Shown here: piece after piece, positions 1-22,748 of the stretch
How the letters are laid out: every line of letters begins with the position of its first letter
Position numbering within the stretch: position 1 is the stretch's first letter
The notes under the pieces: model-generated
The model's input: the letters and a program-made list of their open reading frames with translations, nothing else
What the model was told of the DNA's origin: nothing
Databases searched by the model: none
Translations under genes and position numbers: made by a program
Source of the DNA: Hypomesus transpacificus
Taxonomy: Eukaryota > Chordata > Actinopteri > Osmeriformes > Osmeridae
DNA: 64,000 nucleotides
Assembly (NCBI RefSeq): GCF_021917145.1
Contig: NC_061072.1
Location: 7,999,391 to 8,063,390, forward strand
Direction: 5' to 3'

Positions 1-571
1 AGTGAAACCCCGCCCCCTTTCGACTTGGTGGTGATCTCAGTCTAGGTTATCATACACTGAGCACCTTTAAGTAAGTGGAATCATGGGAGTTTTGGCAACC
101 TACAGGTAGGATTAGAGGGTCCAGATGTGGGTGAGGCTGCTTGTCTGTGAAGAAAAGTGTGTGTGTCTGTGTGTCAGTACGCATGTCTGTGTGGTGTGTG
201 TGTCTGTGTGGTGTGTGTGTGTCTGTGTGGTGTGTGTGTGTGTTTGACTGTGCCTGCCTAGCCCACTGCCAGTAAAAGCTAATTAGCATTGGCTAATTTC
301 AGAGCTAATCCACCCCCGGAGAGCGGTGGCTGCCTTTTGTTCTGTTTGGGAGGAACAGCACGCCACAAAAATAATAAAAAGCATCTTGTGTGTGCATACA
401 TGGTGTGGAAGAGAGACATTCACACCAACCTCAACTGCCAATGTTAAGACAATAGAGGCTGCTTTGCTAATTGCTATGGCCTTTGCAAAACCGTTTCATG
501 CAACAGGACTTTACTAGGTGAGCTAAAGAAAATGTTAACTCAAATACAAATCGCCTAGGTTCTCATCTCAC

Positions 572-12125
<11,554 letters not shown>

Positions 12126-13489
12126 TTCGGCTTGGGTACCCTTTGAGGTTGTGCGGGCGTTTGGAACGAGCGCATGGTTGTAGGCTACTAAAACTTGGAG
12201 CGCGCCCCCCTCCTCTTCCGCCCTCGCCACAGGGCGACCCAACACAACTCCAAATAGAGTAAAATCCAGTCTTTCCTTTCCGGAAAGTCATTACATTACA
12301 ACTAAACGGGGCGTTAATCTGTGGTTGGGTCAGACAGACATATTTGAAAGGAGATATTTCTAATGTTTCCATTCAAAGTTACTCTTCTCAGATGACTGTA
12401 ATGTTTTCATATTTCTTTTATTGATTGAGGATGAAAACGATTCAAAACACATCATTTACAACGCACAATGGAATAACATCCATCTTTCATAATCCGTAAA
12501 ACATCATGAGTAACCAAAACCCCTGTTCACAGCCTTCCTGAATGGGTTGACCCTGGTCACAGTAAGTGGCAGGTGGTTTGGCTTGTTCACCAATGTGCTC
12601 CTGTCCCCAAGTTCTCCTCCTCCTCCCTCTCATCTCCCACAACTGTGTTTTTTCAAACTGACTTAAAATGGAGTTGACATCCTGCATTACTGAAGTGTAT
12701 TTATTCAACATGTTCACCACATCTCTCCTGTTGCATTTAGTTAGGACATCCCATTTAAATTCTTCCCTATATCTTAGACATTTACAAATGTTTCAAGACT
12801 ATTACAGTTTGTGAAACATTATGCCTTATTGACCTTGATCAAATACACACAGAAAGGGAATGAGACTTAAATGTGCCCATTAGTAATAATAATAAGGGAC
12901 ATAAACATCAGGATTCAACCCACTCCACCAAAGCATAACACAATTCAACATCTTTCTCCATCAGTGGTATGTCTTTCACTCTCTAAACTATATAAAATGT
13001 ATTAAGATAAAACTGTGTAACGTGACTGATTGAGACCGTTGCCAAGTAAATCCATTGATATTGATCTACTTTAACTCCCAAGCTTCTCTTGTCATTAGTA
13101 TATAAAGTCTTACTGCCATCTAGTGGGTATCACTTGTAATTGAATAAGCAGTATGATACAACGTATTCATCCTTTTCAAGCAGTCCACAGTTATGTGCTT
13201 ATTGGAAATCTCGTCTGGACAGGGTGAAAGACTAACAGGGTTTGCTCTTTCAGGAACATTGACTGTTGTGCAGCAGGCAAGCCCAGTCAAGTATAGATCC
13301 TTTCAAAGGCTACTTGGTTGAATAGTTATCTTGTTTATAGGTTACCTTAAATGGAATAAATGCAGCCAGATATTCTTTCTGCTTTTCTGAAAGAAACAAT
13401 TGAAAGACTATTTTATTGTGTAGAACAGTAATAAAACAGTTAACTGATGACGGTATCGTGCCACAGGCGGTGGTGTAGGTGGTGTAGGG
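12126..13489. other. Intergenic: itgb3 promoter side and c7orf50 3' side
   Basis: Head of itgb3 (minus) faces the tail of c7orf50 (minus). The first ~150 bases beyond 12125 are GC-richer and are the likely itgb3 5' UTR/promoter, with no TATA box seen. The rest is AT-rich with no gene recognised, apart from a c7orf50 polyadenylation signal near 13412. Confidence 0.55.
13412..13417 (-). terminator. Polyadenylation signal for c7orf50
   Basis: AATAAA on the minus strand (TTTATT on plus), about 75 bases past the c7orf50 stop codon. Confidence 0.55.
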
Positions 13490-16400
13490 TCAGGACAACA
13501 GCTGGATGATCTCTCTGGCTCTGTCTGTCTTCTTCAGGGCCTCTTCTTCCTCTGATCCCTCATGTTCCCGGGTCAGCGCCTCGGCCTTCAGCACGGTGGT
13601 GTCCTTGGCCACTCCTCGCAGACCCTCAAGGTACTGCAGCAGCAGCGAGAAGCTCTCGTCTGGAACCTGGGGGACGACACGATGTGGTGGTGGGAGTCAG
13701 GTGGCTGAGTGGTTAGGGAATCGGGCTACTCATCAGAAGGTTGCCGGTTTGATTCCCGGCTCTGTAAAAATGATGTTGGGCAGGGCACTTCACCCTACCC
13801 TACTTGCCTCGGGGGAATGTCCCTGTACTTACTGTAAGTCGCTCTGGATAAGAGCATCTGCTAAATGACTGAATGTAAATGGTGTGGGCAATGCCATCTT
13901 AAATGTGGAACCATGAAGATTAGTGTGCGCTCGGCTAGGAGAGAGTGTCGCCCTGAATAATTCAGCTTTTATGTCAAAAGCAGATAATGGTTGTGACAGG
14001 AGAATGATTATTGATTAAACATATTGCTGTATGTAAAAACACAAAGCTACATTCCATAACACTAGGATCTGACAGATAGACTTCATAATACCACGGTAAT
14101 ACCATTCATCAACCAACAGGGGGAGCCTCGCACCTGCTCTTGGCACATTTCACAAAATCCAAACGGTCACATTCAAATCAGTATAACTTTCCATTGAGGG
14201 GAAAAAAAACTTTTCCTGACCGAACTGAAATGTAGGTCCTCATAACAGGCTGAATTGTCATCGTCAATAATGGGTTGTAAGAGTGCCAAGGAAGACAGAT
14301 CGGATCATGTAAGACAGAAAAGCCCAATATCTGGTTTACCTTCTCTGTGTCGAACATGTGCTGTAGTAACCACGTCTGTCTAGTCTTTTGGAACTTCCAT
14401 TCCTTTCGGTTCTCAGCCCAGCTGCCAAAACAAAACAATTTTTTGATCACAGCTTATCTTTTTCAGATGTAATGACATGCAATGTGATGTAATCTACAGT
14501 TATTTTTAGCTGCAGCCATGACACAGTAAAGCATTAAATTGCTCGCTGAACAATGCACTTTTTCCCTCCCATCATAGATTTCTTTTAGAGGTGAACGTTA
14601 TGAGTGAGTGAGAGTTACACAGAGTTCTCTCTGCTCCTACCAGCTCAGGTAGTCTAGTGCCTGCTGGGGGGCGATGGGTTTGTGAGCGTCCACCATCTCC
14701 TCTGTCTTTCCCTCCATTTTCAACTTGTTCTTTTTATCCTTCTTCAGAATCTTTTTCATCTTTCTGTCCAATACTCGTCTTTCTTCGGGGCTCAAGTCTT
14801 CCTCTCCCTCCATCACCTCCTCGTCTTCCTCCTCCTCCTCTTGTTTTAATGGCTTAGTTGTCTCAGAAATCTGTTCAATTTCACAAATTAAATACAAAGT
14901 AAAGCAGTTTAGTTTGATCTGTAACAGCATTTCATTTGTATGGAATTATCTGTTTCATGTTTTGCAAAAATTATATCTGACATCCTTCACACAAATAAAA
15001 TCCAATATTTGATTATCAAATAGTTTGCACTTTTTGTCAACAAACTGCTTCATGAATAGTAGATAATTAGGTCATTTTACTACATTAAGATATTATTCAT
15101 ATTTTTTTGTTTTAAGACTAAAGAAAGAATCTGTTTTTGGTTCAGGGAAGTAGGGTTGAGCCAAACCAAAACAATGCCTGTATTTTGTTGCATTTCTCAC
15201 ATGCAGTCGTTTCCTGTGGCCTGGCTGTTTCTAAGCTGATTTCCTGTAACACCCTAGTGACTGCTTCACAACCATCCTCTCGCTGTCTCTTGAAAAGTGC
15301 ATAGCAGTTTGAACTTTACCTCTTGACACCCTAGCCTCATCATGCACCCTTTACCACAAACCCAGAAAACACATTGTAGCTCTGCAATTCTTTAGCTGCA
15401 ATTTTTTTTTGCTGTGCCAAGTTCAAAAGCTAACGGAAAAGGAACAATGTATTTGCCACAATCATGAGGTTTCCACCAGTTGAAATGTTTCTAATGGAAT
15501 GTTTCACAGGTATTCATTAGGAAAGAGCATCCGAGAGATGGACAGGTGAGGGAGGAGAAAGCACAAGAGAGCTGGAGTTCAGGTGACTTCATTTTGTAAC
15601 CGTAGGTAGATTTGGTCGGAGAGGACGAGTTTAAACATGGAGGGAGGAACATGCAACTAAATGTTGAGGTGCAGAACAACTGTGCTGTGTTTGAGGATTC
15701 AGGGGCGAACAAGGAGGCCACAGAACCTTCCTGCTGGCCTTCATGGTAGTTTCCCTGTATTTACCGGCCTGCGCAGTCGGAAATGAGTCTGGTGAAAACG
15801 TGTACAGAAATTGAAACAAAATTGTTCTTTTTTTGAAGTGGAGAAATAGACCACACTCTAACTTCCTAAAAAATATATAATTTGTTTTTACAACTTCTGT
15901 GTATTTATGTCTAATTCATAAACGGGCATGGATATTTTGGGGATGTTGGGACTTGATCACAACAAATGATCAAAAGAGCTATGTATCATTAAGCTATTAC
16001 ATAAGATCTTATTTGAACCTTGTATCAGGCTATAGAAATTTGATTTTGCAAATGGACAACTCTCCAAAAATATCTTTTGAGTGAAAAAAAACGATACAAA
16101 CCTACGTCCCACTGTGTGGAACTGAAAGTAGAGGCATCGTGTCTGTATGGTCATGAAAAAAAGGAGGAGAGGTTTTCACTACGTAGCCAACAAGTCATAC
16201 TGAAAGTATGCTGGCTTAAGTACAGCTCACAAAATTCATAGACAGCCAAAACTGAGCACATCCACAGAACTAGCATCATCATCTTTCTCTGGTTTGGTCT
16301 TTGGAACGTCTAAACAGACTCGGGCTTGAGAAAATAAACAGCAAAAAAAAGCTTGCTACCGCTGAAAGGGAAAATGGTAAGTGGAAACATATGTGGCTCG

Positions 16401-19400
16401 GCGTTTCTGGTTCTTCCATGAAGAACAGACAAAGCAAGTGTTCACAGTGTTTCACGCTGTCCGACGTGGTGTAAACGGGTGGAGGCTTGTGTGAACTGTA
16501 ACTGGAGGGATAAAGGTACATCTGGCAGGGTGTGGTTGAATTAAAACAGATGTTAAGACGGTTGTTTCAGTACATATATTTTTTTTTTTACGATGAGAGG
16601 AAAGAAAAATTTTCGAAAGCAAAACCATTTTGCTCTCTACTCTCCTCTTTGTGCAAAGAGATATCTTTACACTAGAAGAATATCTTTGCCATCCAAAAGA
16701 GAATTTTGTTTTTCTTTAAAACATCAAAAAACTGTTCTGTTTATTTTTTACAAGGATTTCAGAGATTCAAAGATGTTATCTTTAATTTGATTTCACCCGC
16801 CAGTTGATGTCTCCTATTCCCCTGACGAGGACACTACTGAACATTAGATGGTGCTGCTTAACTGGATAAGAACATCTGGTTTGGGAAATATCTAACAGGA
16901 GGGTTACTTAGCTTAGTTGATAATTAGATTTAAGTATTTCTCGTTTAATTTGGAATACTGTTTCTTTTATTGATATTGTTGCAATCCAAAAGACTTCCAG
17001 TCTCTGATGGCTTTGTCTCTTATCCTCCAGGAAAATCACACGGATGATCGTACCACGGTCACCTCAGTCACAACGGGCATGGCAGAGTTGGTGACCACGT
17101 TGGTCTCCAGCACCATTGACACCTCCCTCTACACCAACTCAACCTCTGGTAAAAACACCCCATTTCCTACTGATTTTCTGGACATCATCGAGGCCAACGA
17201 CATAATGTCCAGGGCGACCTACGTCTACGCCATCTTCATGGCGCTAGCCTTGGTCTCGGTAGTCTTCCTCCTCTACGGTTTCATCCAGTCGTACACTGCC
17301 CAGAGGGAGCTGGCCCTGGTAGACTCTGTGCTCCTGGCCTTCAGCGTGTCCCAGCTCCTCCTCCTGCTCCTCTCCCTCTCCTCCGTGGCCTACAGGCCCA
17401 AATACCTGGAAGCCACGCGCCTGGGCTGTGCCACACTCTCCTTCTCTGTCAACACGGTGTTCCTCTGGGGGATGCTGCTCCTGGTGCTCATGGGCTACAT
17501 GCTGACCTTCGACGCCACGTCCCACCCCCTGCTGGGACACTCTTGGGTGTGCGTGGGTCTGGCTCTGCTGGTCTCAGGCCTGTCCTCGGTGCTGCTGGCC
17601 GGGCTGAGATGGGCCAGCCAGGGTCTGGAGGGGACGGAGAGATGCGTCATAGACGCGGTCGAAGCTGGGCGTTCTTACATTGTCGCTAAGCTCTGCGTGT
17701 CCTTCCTGATCCCTTACTTACTCCTCCTGTGCCTTCTGGTTGGCGGCTGCGTCCACCAATGGAAATCCAGTGGACGCTTCCTGTCGGGCGCAGAAGAAAG
17801 GTCGGTGTTTCTGGCGGTCGGCGCGGCGACGTTCGCTTGTCAGGTGTTTTACTTTGCGGCGCTGTTGAGAGGGGTGGGGCTGGAGGGGCTGAACCATCGG
17901 GAACGGGCGTTCCTGAGCGTGGCGGAGTTGGTGATGTACTCTGGGAGCTGTGTGTGTCTGGGGCTGGTACTGCTGCTTCACAGGCCCAGCCGAGAGAGCC
18001 TGGTGAGGGCAGGGCGCCAGCTCAGGGACTGCTGTCGCAGCCTGAGGGGAGGGCAGACGCACAGCCAAGTGATCGCCCCGCACATAGAGATCGGATCACA
18101 GATGTCGGAATGGACGGTGACCACATAGGCCGTGAACTGTATCTGACGCTCTGGAGCCCTGAACACAAAGTGTAACCCGTGCTGTAGAAGTTAATGGTTT
18201 ACCAAAGTCCATCAACAGAAATACTGAGCTGTTGTTTTGTGAGCAGCTTGCTGAATTGAAATTCAATTTAGTTTCTTCAGCAAAAGCATCAGTTCATCTT
18301 AAACTAAATATACTCAATATTTATTTTTTTGCCAAAAATATTATTTTGGACTTGTAAAACAGTACTGTATCTGGAAGGCTTTTATTAATTGTCTGGAAAA
18401 TCTCACTGAAATGTTTACTGCCAAATGCACAACTAAACATTTATTGCACATTTGTTCATATTTAAGTATTATGTCAGCAGCTATTTGTACATTCTGGAAC
18501 CATTGCATAATGTTGTAGAACTTTTTTCATTTTATAGTCGAATATCCCTTAACGTGTATGAAAAACTGTTACATGTCATTATAAAATTATAATAAAAGCA
18601 ACCCTTGAGTTATCATGTTGCTCCTTAACATGCACCGCTTTTCTAAGAAAACACCAACATTGCATCAAAACAGAGCATAACTACTAAGTTTATGTCAATG
18701 CCTGACACCCATAGTAAAATACATGATAGGAAGACAGCTTGTCATGGCCGCTAAATTCATTAAGCGTTTTTGGATCACTAAAACTTCCATAACCACAACA
18801 GGGTGAAACAGCAATAGAGGCCAGACATTAAAAAAAAAACCATCAAGGTGCTCCTGTTCTAGGAATAACTAAGCCAGCATACTTTACCTCCCCACACACA
18901 CCATGAGTGCCAGCGGGCAACAGGGGCATGGGACCAGGAGAAAAAAAACTACATGTGAAGCTCTCGGTTGAATAAGGGCCCTTTAGGAGACTCAAGACTA
19001 GAGTGAATGAAAGGTGTACCGAACTTTGCAAAAAGTAAACACTCTGGGATTGTTACTGTCCTGGTGAGTGTGCAACAGCCCAGGATACATAATAATAATA
19101 ATAAAAATAAGTGATTAAATCTCATTTTAAAATGATTCTATTGTCTGAATAATCAAGCCTTATTTAAGACACACCTGTGCACGAAGAACACCGATCCAAA
19201 AATAGTATTTAAGAAGATTTTAAACAATGTTTGTGATTAAGTTCTGAAAAACAAGTTTAGGTCACAGTAAATACATGTTGCTGAAATGCATCTTGTTTTG
19301 TGTAAACGGAATGCCTAGCCGCTACCTTGCATACCCCTATTGATGTATTTAAACAAAATACAATACAAGTCACACATCACTAATAGAATGGCTAACAGCC

Positions 19401-22204
19401 TGGAGATATACTTCCCCAGTTTTGCAGAAGTTGTGATCTGAAAAGTTAACATTAAACATGCAGTTGTCAATGTCAACTATGTAAAAAAGTACCCTAAAAA
19501 AAGTATTCTCTGCCAGTCAGATTCTAAACTTGAGTGTGAATGAGTGAGTGAGTGAGTGAGAGAGAGAGTGTGTGAGTGAGTGTGTGAGTGAGTGAGAGTG
19601 TGTGTGAAAGGGTGTGAGAGAGAGAGAGACAGAGAGAGACAGAGCGAGAAGGGTAGGAGTGGCAGGGTTGGGGAGGCGTTAAGCTACCTTGAACAAGAGA
19701 TTAGTTTATCTAAACTCTCGTGTTGTATTTGATTTACGGTGACAGAGTAGATCTGTGAAAGCTTCCATCTCCCTTATTGCTGCACGGTTAACGATCTGAA
19801 TTTAAGCAGGATAAGAGAGGACCTCAAGGACATTATGGTACGTTTCACCTTCCTCTTTCTCTTTTCTGTTTGACATAAAGCTGTTATACTATTGTAGTCT
19901 AATGAGCAAACATAACAAACCTGTTAATTTGAGCTGACTTTCAATCAGGAATAGTATTAAATAGCGGATAAGGTGACAAATATTTTTTGGGTGAAATCAA
20001 CAACTGGGCAGCACTATGACTGACTTTTTGCCCTTTACTTAGCACTCAAGAGTGAACCATCAAGGAAACTCCGCTGATCACAACATGAACAGCTCGACGG
20101 CTCTGAGCAGAAGATGAAGATTTACCACTGTGTTTTATTGACTTCCCGACAACTATAAATTCAAAACGATATCCCGCCGCAGCAAAACCGGAGACGCACC
20201 TTGATGTTCCAGGTGCAATCACAGCAGCGTGAAAATGAGGCTCCGAAACAAACGACTCACTGCCAGAACATAGGAGCTATGGAGGTGCGGTCCTACACAG
20301 GCAGTGAGGTTTACGGCAACTCCACTGAGGGACTTAATGGCTCTTCTGTTCGAGGCCTTGGCCTGGCGGGAGAGGACTACGACCACGCCAGTCACTACGC
20401 AATCAGCCTCTTCCTGTCCTGCCTCTACACCATCGTCCTGTTCCCCGTGGGCTTCGTCGGGAACATCCTCATCATCGTCGTGAACTTGGGCCGCCGGGGC
20501 CGCATGACTGCTCCAGACCTGTACTTTGTAAACCTGGCCGTCGCTGACCTGGTCCTGGTGGCTGACTCCCTGATCGAGGTGTTCAACCTGAGCGAGAAGT
20601 ACTACGACATGGCCGCCCTGTGCACGTTCATGGCCCTCTTCTTCCAGGTCAACATGTACAGCAGCGTCTTCTTCCTCACCTGGATGAGCTTCGACAGGCT
20701 GGTGGTCCTGGCGGGCTCCACGCGCCTGGGCCGGAGCATGCCTCGCGCCCGCCTCAGCTGCTGTCTGATCTGGGCGCTGTCCGCCTTGCTCACCCTGCTG
20801 CCCTTCACCGCCGCCCAGATCCAGCACGCCGGCGAGCTCCACTTCTGCTTTGCCAACGTGTCGCAGATCCAGTGGCTGGAGGTGACGCTGGGGTTCCTGG
20901 TGCCCTTCTGCGTGCTGGGCGGGTGCTACTGGAAGATCGCTCGGCTGCTGGCGCGAGCCCAGCAAGAGAACGGGGCGCTGCAGCATCGACACCAGCCGCG
21001 GAGGCAGAAGACCCTGAGGATAATCGCTGCTGCGGTGCTGGTGTTCTTCCTGTGCTGGCTACCGGAGAACGTGTTTGTGAGCGTCCACCTGCTGAGGGGG
21101 GACTCTGAGGGGACGCTCTGGCACGACTATCCTCTGACGGCACACATCGTCAACCTGGCCGCCTTCGCCAACAGCTGCCTGAACCCCCTCATCTACAGCT
21201 TTGTAGGGGACACGTTCCAGGACAAGGTAAGGCTCTTCGTGAAGGAGAACGCCAACTGGGACAAGCTGCATAGACTGCACTCCACCAACTCCAACAGCCT
21301 GCAGGGTCCGAGCTCCTGTAGGCGCTTGACGTTCAGAACCTCGACGCACCTTTTTCAGAGCTCCAACTGCCATCCCAAAGACACACACTGCAGCTCAAAC
21401 TCCAACTCGCCTCAGCTCAACAATAAAACTTATCCTCTGGACGAATAAGTGACTTGCTATGGACAATTTATAGGATGGCTATAAACTTTATTGACTGTGT
21501 CTTGACTGTGTCTATGTAGCGCTTAAAAGCAGAGTGTACCTCTCTATATCTAGAGACTCTGCTGGGCATAACCAAGACAACTACTCACTAAAATAGTGAG
21601 GTGCTGAGGACAATCACTCTTATTTATCTGAGGTAACTTGAAAATCGATTTGATTCAATAATCAGTGGATTACCATTTTCGAAATCACAGCTATGGAATT
21701 TTGCTTTAATCCTCTTACTAATACAGTTTCTCAAATGAGAAAAGTCCAGCCCCACCTGGTGGGGCAGCAATACCGTATTGTAACTGATTCAAAAAGCAAC
21801 CTATACTTGAAAATCAATAAACTGGCTCTTATAATAATGACTTACTTTAGCCTTCTTTTTCTTCTTCACCTTCCGTATGTGTTCTGTTGGTTGTTTGCGT
21901 TTCTTTAAATTTGTTGTCGGAGCCTCCTCAGATACCGGCTTTGACAAAGCTATGATGGGTACCTACAGAATGAAAGAAAAAGCACATTGCTGAATATATA
22001 ACCTCAACCTATCAGGATGGAGAACACATTAATATCCCACATGGTCATCAAGCTCACCTCTGTGTCAGTCTTTGCTTTCTTTTTCTTTTTCACTTTTCTT
22101 TCCACGTTTACATCCATACTGACATCCTGCTCATTTGAATGTAACTTCTTCTTCTTGGACACACTGCATTTGGGTTCTGGATCCTGTGGTTTACTCTTAG
22201 CCAT
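13490..22204 (-). CDS. c7orf50: C7orf50 homologue, host gene of two nested receptors
   Basis: Conserved, poorly characterised basic protein. Exons: 22204-22058, 21962-21846, 14870-14641, 14421-14340, 13666-13490; total 753 bases, 250 residues. The N-terminal third is lysine-rich (several KKKKK runs, nuclear or nucleolar-type). A central acidic run precedes [15 protein letters not shown]. The conserved C-terminal core holds [19 protein letters not shown] and a last helix ending IIQLLS. These match human C7orf50, which has LSPEEQRVLERKLKK and [10 protein letters not shown]. Intron 2 (14871-21845) carries the orphan 7TM gene and gper1 on the opposite strand; the human C7orf50 locus likewise contains GPER1 and GPR146. 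The start at 22204 opens MAKSKPQ, resembling human MAKQKRK. Its function is not established. Confidence 0.92.
13692..13880 (+). mobile_element. tRNA-derived SINE, copy 2
   Basis: Begins GGGAGTCAGGTGGCTGAG and ends GAATGTAAAT, with B-box-like GGTTTGATTCCCGG. It is in the last c7orf50 intron, 25 bases from the acceptor of the final exon. Confidence 0.85.
14871..17006. other. c7orf50 intron 2, part before the nested receptors
   Basis: AT-rich noncoding sequence with no recognised mobile element. It probably holds upstream exon(s) or promoter of the orphan 7TM gene on the plus strand, since an acceptor-like CCTCCAG ends at 17030. Confidence 0.5.
17007..18128 (+). CDS. Orphan 7-transmembrane receptor-like protein
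   Basis: I do not recognise this family. The 373-residue frame has an N-terminus with N-glycosylation sites (NHT, NST) and seven hydrophobic segments at about residues 72-94, 103-128, 141-166, 179-200, 223-249, 265-288 and 302-325. C141 at the top of helix 3 and C213 in loop 2 are placed like the standard rhodopsin-family disulfide, and P236 lies in helix 5. It lacks DRY after helix 3 (GYMLTF instead), CWxP in helix 6 and NPxxY in helix 7. A CC pair at 342-343 could be palmitoylated. The start is uncertain: 17007, or Met at 17079 (context GGGCATGG), because CCTCCAG at 17024-17030 could be a splice acceptor. It is nested antisense in c7orf50, upstream of gper1; mammals carry GPR146 in this slot, but the sequence does not resemble GPR146. 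Confidence 0.8.
   Translation: MALSLILQENHTDDRTTVTSVTTGMAELVTTLVSSTIDTSLYTNSTSGKNTPFPTDFLDIIEANDIMSRATYVYAIFMALALVSVVFLLYGFIQSYTAQRELALVDSVLLAFSVSQLLLLLLSLSSVAYRPKYLEATRLGCATLSFSVNTVFLWGMLLLVLMGYMLTFDATSHPLLGHSWVCVGLALLVSGLSSVLLAGLRWASQGLEGTERCVIDAVEAGRSYIVAKLCVSFLIPYLLLLCLLVGGCVHQWKSSGRFLSGAEERSVFLAVGAATFACQVFYFAALLRGVGLEGLNHRERAFLSVAELVMYSGSCVCLGLVLLLHRPSRESLVRAGRQLRDCCRSLRGGQTHSQVIAPHIEIGSQMSEWTVTT
18591..18596 (+). terminator. Polyadenylation signal of the orphan 7TM gene
   Basis: AATAAA about 460 bases after the stop codon at 18126-18128, in an AT-rich 3' UTR. Confidence 0.6.
19535..19650. repeat. GAGT/GTGTGA/GAGA microsatellite
   Basis: Compound simple repeat beginning GTGAATGAGTGAGTGAGTGA and ending in GAGA runs. 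It lies immediately upstream of the inferred gper1 5' exon. Confidence 0.85.
19838..20042 (+). other. Inferred 5' UTR intron of gper1
   Basis: A donor-like site (CATTATG then GTACGTTT) at 19838 and an acceptor-like site (CCCTTTACTTAG) ending at 20042 bracket about 205 bases. This suggests a noncoding first exon ending at 19837. Inferred from splice consensus only. Confidence 0.4.
20279..21448 (+). CDS. gper1: G protein-coupled estrogen receptor 1
   Basis: Seven-helix receptor reported to mediate rapid estrogen signalling. A single coding exon gives 389 residues from Met at 20279 ([10 protein letters not shown]); an in-frame upstream Met at 20201 exists but the later start fits family N-termini better. 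N-glycosylation sites lie at the N-terminus (NST, NGS). Helix 2 has NLAVADL, helix 3 has [16 protein letters not shown], loop 2 has CFANV, and the helix 5 region has QWLEVTLGF. Helix 6 has [14 protein letters not shown], diagnostic of GPER1, and helix 7 has [11 protein letters not shown]. The usual DRY is DRL here (residues 139-141). The Ser/Asn-rich tail (residues ~330-385) differs from the shorter tails of human and zebrafish. It is nested antisense in c7orf50 intron 2, as in mammals. Confidence 0.95.
   Translation: MEVRSYTGSEVYGNSTEGLNGSSVRGLGLAGEDYDHASHYAISLFLSCLYTIVLFPVGFVGNILIIVVNLGRRGRMTAPDLYFVNLAVADLVLVADSLIEVFNLSEKYYDMAALCTFMALFFQVNMYSSVFFLTWMSFDRLVVLAGSTRLGRSMPRARLSCCLIWALSALLTLLPFTAAQIQHAGELHFCFANVSQIQWLEVTLGFLVPFCVLGGCYWKIARLLARAQQENGALQHRHQPRRQKTLRIIAAAVLVFFLCWLPENVFVSVHLLRGDSEGTLWHDYPLTAHIVNLAAFANSCLNPLIYSFVGDTFQDKVRLFVKENANWDKLHRLHSTNSNSLQGPSSCRRLTFRTSTHLFQSSNCHPKDTHCSSNSNSPQLNNKTYPLDE
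21816..21821 (+). terminator. Polyadenylation signal of gper1
   Basis: AATAAA 368 bases after the gper1 stop, only 25 bases before the 3' edge (21846) of the antisense c7orf50 exon 2. An earlier AATAAA lies inside the last codons of gper1 (near 21421). Confidence 0.5.
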
Positions 22205-22748
22205 TTTACTTATTTTCTACAAGAAAGAATAACAAAAGTGACGACAGATAGATAAAAAAAGAATACACACCAGTTATTTGAGGGTCTGAAGCCACCTGAA
22301 TAATCCGTAACTAGTCCTCAACAAATGTGGCTGGCTAACTCAGCGACCCGGCTAGCTAACTAACTGGACAGTTTTTCAGTCGCTAGTTTTCCAGAGTTGC
22401 GTACTTCCTGTACTTTTAAGCCCAAAATGTATATGGGTCCACATACGACCCATTACTGTGAAATATATACTTACTGTATTTTCAATACACGTGAACGCTT
22501 GAGTCTTCAGAACGGCAACAAAATCACATGTGTAGCACACTGCGGAAGTGTTGTAATTTGATACGCTGCGATTGGTCAAAAAGCTTTAGTTACGTCAGAG
22601 AATGTCCTACGGGAAGCTATGTGCAGAAAATAAATCGTTTACGGAACCATTGTAATCCACCCCCTTTCTGACGGAACTAATGTTGTGTTGCACAACGAAA
22701 TGTTACATGACCTGACTTCGAACCGGGGATGTTACACTGAGATTCACG
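22205..22748. promoter_or_regulatory. Divergent promoter region, c7orf50 / UQCC4-like gene
   Basis: The start codons of c7orf50 (22204, minus) and the UQCC4-like gene (22749, plus) are 544 bases apart and point away from each other. The region contains ACTTCCTG and GGAAGT-like ETS motifs (near 22403 and 22544) and no obvious TATA box, typical of housekeeping bidirectional promoters. Inferred from layout. Confidence 0.45.

Larger units (their letters stand above)
18129..19700. other. Intergenic between the orphan 7TM gene and gper1
   Basis: AT-rich sequence within c7orf50 intron 2. It contains the 3' UTR of the 7TM gene and a GAGT/GTGA microsatellite before the gper1 5' exon. No other gene seen. 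Confidence 0.6.

Noticed and set aside
17244-18083. Minus-strand frames under the orphan 7TM gene
   Set aside because: Antisense shadows of a GC-rich coding exon.
17007-18128. Naming this gene gpr146
   Set aside because: Position fits, but the protein lacks the highly conserved GPR146 sequence; synteny alone is not enough.
20219-20992. 257-residue minus-strand frame
   Set aside because: Shadow of gper1 coding sequence, rich in Gln/Glu/His from GC-biased codons.
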